Positions 61,706 through 64,000 of a DNA stretch of 64,000 nucleotides are shown here, piece after piece; positions within the stretch are counted from its first letter, which is position 1; every line of letters starts with the position of its first letter. Source of the stretch: Lanius collurio (taxonomy: Eukaryota; Chordata; Aves; Passeriformes; Laniidae); NCBI GenBank assembly GCA_020086605.1, contig JACBWW010000046.1, forward strand, positions 6,086,133-6,150,132, given 5' to 3'. Below the pieces are notes generated by a model. The model was given only the letters and a program-made list of their open reading frames with translations. It was not told the DNA's origin and did no database searches. Position numbers and translations under genes: made by a program.

Positions 61706-64000
61706 AGAGTCTACGTGGCAAATGCTTTTGTGACTAAATATCTCTAACTGTCTGCAAAGCTGGTATTGGCCCCTTCACCTCCAAAGATCTGCTCAGTTTC
61801 AAAACAAAATGGCAACAGTCTGGGGTCCAAAAGATCCATGCCTTGGCCTGTGCAGCATCTCCCTTTGTCTGATCTTTGCAGTAGTACATCCACATCCTGG
61901 GGGTGTCTGCACAAGCTGAATGGTGAGAGCAGAGCTGGTGGTCCCAGCACTGTGCCAGCACAGGGGCATGACAGGACGGATGCCCTTCCTTGGAGACCTG
62001 GCTTGAAGCTGATGCTGACAGTGAGAGGAGTTATTGCTCAGTACAGTGAGTGGTGAGAGGAAATGTTAATTGTATTACGTTCTGGGACACCTTTCCAGAA
62101 AATGTTTCCTTGTGATAATTGCAGCACTGATGCCATAAGCCGTGGCAGGAGCTCCCCTTTAGTGGAAATGAATGGAATGGAATATCAGGAAAGCTTTACA
62201 GGATTCAATTTGGTCACAGCCTGTTAAATCAAGAGCCTGTTCAATGAGGGCATCATGTGCTCTTCAGCCTGGCCACACACAGCTAGGAGGGACAGCTGAA
62301 AGCTCACTGTGTTTGCTGCTTGAATGTGGGGATGCTGCTACATCTGTTCTCCAGGAGTCACTGGACCCACACCCTCTCCTAGTGTGTTGTGTGAACTGGA
62401 TAATAAAGCTCCTCAAAGCAAAGACCACGTTTGCCATGGTGCTGTCAATCCAGGAGATGAGTATTCACAGGTCCTCCTTGTCTCCATCCACATGTGTGTC
62501 TCCTCTGTCTTGAATTATATTTCATGTTTTGTAAGAGGGGGGAAATATACATGTGAAAGTGCAATCCTGATCTTAAGCATCGAGGGTTTTTTGGAAGGAT
62601 GGTAGAACAGCTATGAATGGAAAAACTTCTGGCTTTGCTACTCTGTTGTTCCCCGGTGATATGGGACTTGGCACTGGTGGGTCCTGAAGGGGCACTCGTT
62701 CCATCCTGTACCTTCTCCTTGGGGACACCTTCTGAGGGGACTGCTGAGTACACCAGATGGGTAGAGGAGGAAATCTCAGGACTTATAACTGATATGAGTG
62801 GAGTTCACTGAGGAACAGGATGAGATAAACAAATCAGGTCCTTCATGGAGATGAAAGTATCAGGATCACCACTTTACTCCCTTGAGTCGGGCAATTTCTG
62901 AGTGCTCTCCCACTTCTTACCTGCCGTGCTTTTGGGATGTATGGAGTTGTGCTCCAGTTTGCTTCTTTATTGGAAACATTTGCCTGGAGGAGGACAGCTT
63001 GGGTCAAATTTCCCAAAATTTCCCAACTTTCCCAAAGCTGTGCTCCCAGCTTTGGAGGGTTGTGGTGTTTCAGATGGGTAGGGGAGATGCAGTAGAGATA
63101 GAACTTAAAGCTGATGATTGGCGAACTGTAAATTTGAGCTGGAAAATGTGGCTGTACTGTAAAATTCAGGACACCATCTGTTTCAGTGCTTGCTTGCAGT
63201 AACATTTGTACTTGATAATTAAAATATCACACACATTTTTAGCCAGAATAATCCATGGAGAAGTAGAACTGTGTCTTCTGAAAATCTTTTAAGAGATACT
63301 CAGATAGGAGCTATTCTGTTTTGAGCAATCTCTTGCTGCTCATAGAGGAGTTTTGTTTCTTGCCTTTTGTTGTTGTTGTTGTTTTCCTTTTTTTCTTTCA
63401 TATTTTGAGGAGGAGGTATGGGGAGTGGGAGCAATGGCAGATCCTTTTGGAAGGAGCTGTGACCTCAGTGAATAACCCTACTTGTCATGTGGTTTATTTT
63501 GCTTCAGGTTTATCATACTGGGGTTATCATATCCTTTCTGGCAGGGGTAGGTTATCTTTGCTTTCAGCTAAAATCAACTTGATTTTAAGGGTTCCTCAGC
63601 TAGTCTAAGGAAGACTTCCCTCCAGCTGCCTGCTTTTTTGGCTGTGGCTGGTGAGGGCTGGGAGCTCAGGGCTCAAGAACTGCAGTGAGAAGTTGCTCAA
63701 ATAAAGGTCAGATCTTGATCCAAGTTTGTGATGCTCTCACAGTGAGAGAGCCAGAGCAAAGGGCAAAGCAAGTAGCACTGTTCATGGGCAGCAGAATTGG
63801 GTGCTTTTTGCACAGCTGTGCAAGTCCTTCAGCTGGCACAGAAGAGAGATGGATTCCTCTCATTGCCCAGCCCAGGTTGCTGCCTCTTTGTGGTGGCCTT
63901 AGTTCAGCTGACACCCTGGCTGGAATTTGCTTCATGGCACTGAAAAGATGGAAAAATTGGATTCACTTTTGACTGTCTGGAAGTAAGGTTTTGAATATCT
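61706..64000. other. Single-copy DNA, no gene recognised
   Basis: No gene supported to the window edge. A short (TTG)n run lies at 63369-63384. Confidence 0.5.

Noticed and set aside
1..64000. CRISPR arrays, bacterial operons, rRNA or tRNA genes
   Set aside because: The only regular short arrays are the LTR minisatellite and the 21-bp repeats, neither with spacers. No tRNA or rRNA core was recognised, and composition and repeats are those of a bird nuclear genome.

Overview
The window looks like gene-poor nuclear DNA from a bird, most likely a passerine. The pointers are a CR1 LINE 3' end (20629-20860), avian-type ERVL and ERVK long terminal repeats (LTRs) with clean target-site duplications (TSDs), and long AT-rich single-copy stretches with no recognisable exons. 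I found no bacterial-style operons, CRISPR arrays, rRNA or tRNA genes. Most long open frames are chance frames in LTRs, GC-rich or pyrimidine-rich DNA. The taxonomic call is inference from repeat style.

The exceptional region is 624-3295. It is a complete 2,660-bp LTR retrotransposon on the minus strand, bounded by 6-bp TSDs (ACTAAG). In element orientation it holds a 5' LTR (3006-3289), a primer-binding site resembling tRNA-Ala, a broken betaretrovirus-like gag start, a GC-rich segment with 21-bp repeats, an open frame for a Y-box-type cold-shock domain (1237-1617), a short 3' tail, a polypurine tract and a 3' LTR (630-924). It has no pol and no recognisable env. It therefore looks like a non-autonomous class II (ERVK-like) element that captured a cellular Y-box gene, with the same layout as a transducing retrovirus. 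Two solo LTRs of the same family lie at 22473-22716 and 40203-40497, each with a 6-bp TSD.

Other mobile-element material: an ERVL-type solo LTR at 7322-8257 (TSD GGAAA); a 1,374-bp LTR at 50685-52058 (TSD GGAGT) whose U3 carries a nine-copy 26/28-bp minisatellite; an LTR at 54673-55538 with terminal inverted repeats; probable LTR fragments at about 48200-48740 and 55625-56150; a candidate LTR at 61241-61697; and CR1 sequence at 20629-20860, with a possible short piece near 26008.

The only other possible protein-coding sequence is an unrecognised basic open frame on the minus strand at 26923-27258. The remaining gaps are mostly featureless. Several AT-rich stretches dense in TAATTA and ATTTGCAT-like motifs resemble conserved non-coding elements of developmental gene deserts, but conservation cannot be tested from one sequence.
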